NCBI GenBank assembly: GCA_002495185.1
Contig: DAEB01000042.1
Span: forward strand, 16,885 to 31,329
Direction of reading: 5' to 3'
Source of the DNA: Thermoplasmata archaeon UBA184
Lineage (GTDB): Archaea; Thermoplasmatota; Thermoplasmata; Lutacidiplasmatales; UBA184
DNA length: 14,445 bases
The notes under the pieces were generated by a model. The model was not told the DNA's origin. It was given only the letters and a program-made list of their open reading frames with translations, and did no database searches. The stretch's first letter is position 1, and every line of letters begins with the position of its first letter. The position numbers and the translations under genes were made by a program. Shown in pieces: positions 12,957 to 14,445 of the stretch.

Positions 12957-14105
12957 ATGGCCGGACGCACGGTGGAGGTCGTGGCCGTTGGCCCCCCGCC
13001 GCAGGACCCGTACCAGCCCGCGGCGAGCGCGTGGGCCCTCGCGAGCGCACTCGCGGGACGGGGCGACGATGTTCGCGTCCTCCACCTCGCGGGGTCCGGG
13101 GTCGGACCGACTCCGTCCGGGGTCGTGGACGTTCCGGTCGAGATCCCACTGCGTCGGCCCGGAGGACCCGGAGAGCTCGCGGAGTTCGCGACGGCGGCGG
13201 GCCGCCGTCTTCGGCCGAACGTGGACCTCGTCCTCCGGGATCCGGTCGGTCTCGGCGCGCTCGGGATGCGACGCTCGCGCTCCGGTCCGCCGGTCGTCGG
13301 GGCGTTCGGGAGGAGCGTCGAGCTCCGTTCGTTTGTCGGGGACCGAGCGGCTCGTTCGGCCGCCGGAATCGTCGACCGGTTCGATACGTGGCTCGACCGT
13401 CGCACCGTGCGGCGCCTCGAGCGAGCCGCGGTCCAAGAGGCCGACCGGATCTTCACGGATGACCGCGAGGTCGTCGACGCGTTCGCGAAGGAGTACGGCG
13501 TGCCCTCCGGGAAGTTTGTGAACGTCCCGACCGCGGTCCCCGTTCTGCCTCCCCTTCCCGGCCGGGACGCCTCCCGGCAGGACCTCCGGATCCCTCCCGA
13601 CGTCCCCGTCGTGGTCGCTCCGACCGCCTTCGAGGAGCCGGGACCGGCGGGCGTCGACCGGGTCCTCGAGGCATTCCGCAGGGTCCGCCCTCTCTTCCCG
13701 GGGGTCCGGCTCGTGGTGGTCGGAGCCCCGGCTCCTCCGGATCCGGGGGTCATCTCGCTGCCGGACCGCGGCGCTTCGACCCTCGCCGACGCGCTCGCCG
13801 GAGCGAACGTCGCGGTCTTCGCGCGACGCGCCCCGGGGTTCGACCCGGGGGTCGTTCTCGCGGCCCGAGCCCGGGTCCCTCCGATCGTGCTGCCGGATGC
13901 GCGGCTTCCCCTCGACCCGGAGGGAGGAGTGAAGGTCGCCCCCTCGGTCGACCCCGGTGACCTCGCCTCCGTGCTCGCCGAGCTCCTCGCGGACCCCGCG
14001 ATGCAGAAGGAGGTCGGCCGGAACGCTGTCCGCTTCGCGGAGGCGTTTCTCCCCGAGCGCGTTGCGACGGCCGTCGGAGAGGCGCTCTCGAGCCGGTCGG
14101 CGTAG
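12957..14105 (+). CDS. GT-B glycosyltransferase-like protein with degenerate donor-site motifs
   Basis: A 382-residue protein with the two-Rossmann layout of family GT4. The N-terminal half (VEVVAVGPPPQDPYQ, then GRGDDVRVLHLAG) resembles the acceptor domain. The C-terminal half has a VVVAPTAFEEPG strand, helix VDRVLEAFRRVRPLFPGVRLVVVG (about 233-256), the ADALAGANVAVFAR segment and the terminal helix pair (LAELLADPAMQKEVG, then RFAEAFLPERVA). The usual E-x7-E donor-binding motif is lost: the place reads APGFDPGVVLAARARVPP, with neither Glu. The family's PNGVD turn reads NVPTAV. It may have an altered donor or have lost activity. No membrane segment is present. It shares a strand with the phosphodiesterase gene, and converges with the last gene 12 nt further on. 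Confidence 0.72.
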   Translation: MAGRTVEVVAVGPPPQDPYQPAASAWALASALAGRGDDVRVLHLAGSGVGPTPSGVVDVPVEIPLRRPGGPGELAEFATAAGRRLRPNVDLVLRDPVGLGALGMRRSRSGPPVVGAFGRSVELRSFVGDRAARSAAGIVDRFDTWLDRRTVRRLERAAVQEADRIFTDDREVVDAFAKEYGVPSGKFVNVPTAVPVLPPLPGRDASRQDLRIPPDVPVVVAPTAFEEPGPAGVDRVLEAFRRVRPLFPGVRLVVVGAPAPPDPGVISLPDRGASTLADALAGANVAVFARRAPGFDPGVVLAARARVPPIVLPDARLPLDPEGGVKVAPSVDPGDLASVLAELLADPAMQKEVGRNAVRFAEAFLPERVATAVGEALSSRSA

Positions 14106-14117
14106 TCGGACGGATGC

Positions 14118-14445
14118 CTATCCTTCCGGACCCGCGTCGTGCGGTTCGTCGAGCCGCCACTCGGCGAACCCTCGGCCTCCCGAGAAACGACGGACCGAAC
14201 GGACGACGCCTTCCCAGCTCACGTCGGGAGGGATCTCTCCGGAGTCGATGCGGTCGAGGACCGACCGGAATAGCCGGCGAAGGTCGGCGAACGGGTCGAC
14301 CGCTCCGTCCCGAACCCACGACGCCGCCGGCCGAACGACCGTGACGGTCCCGCCCTTCGTCGTCCACACGCCGACCGGAGCGGCGCGTGTACCGTTCGTG
14401 CGCTGGACGAGCCGCTCGGCCGACCGGTCGGACGGGAGCACGACC
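14118..14445 (-). CDS. Unknown protein, C-terminal part only (runs off right edge)
   Basis: The frame is open to the right edge, so the start lies outside; about 108 residues are visible. The composition is protein-like: a strand-rich part (APVGVWTTKGGTVTVVRPA), an acidic/basic helix (DPFADLRRLFRSVLDRIDSG), then SWEGVVRSVRRF and a short tail. A GTG near the edge (14439-14441) could be a start but nothing supports it. It converges on the glycosyltransferase gene, 12 nt apart. I recognise no family; competing frames on the plus strand are low in complexity and rich in Arg and Pro. Confidence 0.5.
   Translation of the reverse strand, partial: VVLPSDRSAERLVQRTNGTRAAPVGVWTTKGGTVTVVRPAASWVRDGAVDPFADLRRLFRSVLDRIDSGEIPPDVSWEGVVRSVRRFSGGRGFAEWRLDEPHDAGPEG

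Noticed and set aside
11652..13436. 594-residue frame antisense to the phosphodiesterase and crossing into the glycosyltransferase gene
   Set aside because: It spans two real genes and an intergenic gap, with a charge-rich translation lacking any motif.
14114..14344. 76-residue plus-strand frame at the right end
   Set aside because: Arg/Pro-rich translation with no structure; the minus-strand frame over the same bases has a normal protein composition.

Overview
The window is a gene-dense, high-GC (roughly two-thirds G+C by eye) piece of an archaeal chromosome. Archaeal markers are an archaeal 20S proteasome beta subunit, the KH/beta-CASP factor aCPSF1 (FttA), a two-subunit type GMP synthetase (ATPase subunit encoded without its glutaminase domain), an anchor-less succinate dehydrogenase with an HdrB-like CCG subunit, and TATA boxes about 25-28 nt upstream of several start codons. 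The proteasome beta subunit has Glu at the position where most proteasomes have Asp17; as I recall Thermoplasma has the same Glu. With the GvpD/KaiC-like protein this suggests an uncultured GC-rich Thermoplasmatota lineage (inference).

Layout. 1-988 (+): 3' part of a RecA/KaiC/GvpD-like protein entering from the left. 1011-1664 (-): small polytopic membrane protein resembling dolichol kinases, divergent from 1747-3152 (+): purE and guaA-B, overlapping by 4 nt, a purine-synthesis pair. 3216-3796 (+): two small genes with their own TATA boxes, a ribbon-helix-helix-like protein and a Cys-containing protein. 3781-4461 (-): TMEM175-type K+ channel. 4525-8471 (-): operon sdhA-sdhB-sdhC(HdrB-like)-ridA, with junctions overlapping by 1, 4 and 41 nt. 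8472-8660: divergent promoter region. 8661-11300 (+): psmB and aCPSF1, neighbours in other archaea too. 11403-14105 (+): alkaline-phosphatase-superfamily phosphodiesterase followed by a degenerate GT-B glycosyltransferase. 14118-end (-): partial unknown gene.

How they fit together. The sdh operon should encode a soluble or peripherally attached succinate:quinone reductase (or thiol:fumarate-reductase-like enzyme) with a flavin, a [2Fe-2S] cluster, two predicted cubane [4Fe-4S] clusters and two CCG (non-cubane) sites; no membrane-anchor gene is in the window. RidA would protect PLP enzymes from reactive enamines. psmB and aCPSF1 cover protein turnover and mRNA 3'-end formation/transcription termination. 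The phosphodiesterase, glycosyltransferase and dolichol-kinase-like genes point loosely to envelope lipid or glycan metabolism. I see no mobile element, CRISPR array, tRNA or rRNA. No gene-free stretch exceeds 300 nt; the longest is 189 nt. Most genes are housekeeping, so I do not claim a wholly new system; the most unusual points are the SDH architecture, the hairpin over the sdhC ribosome-binding site, the PurE loop substitution, and the nucleotide/sugar-binding proteins with eroded motifs.
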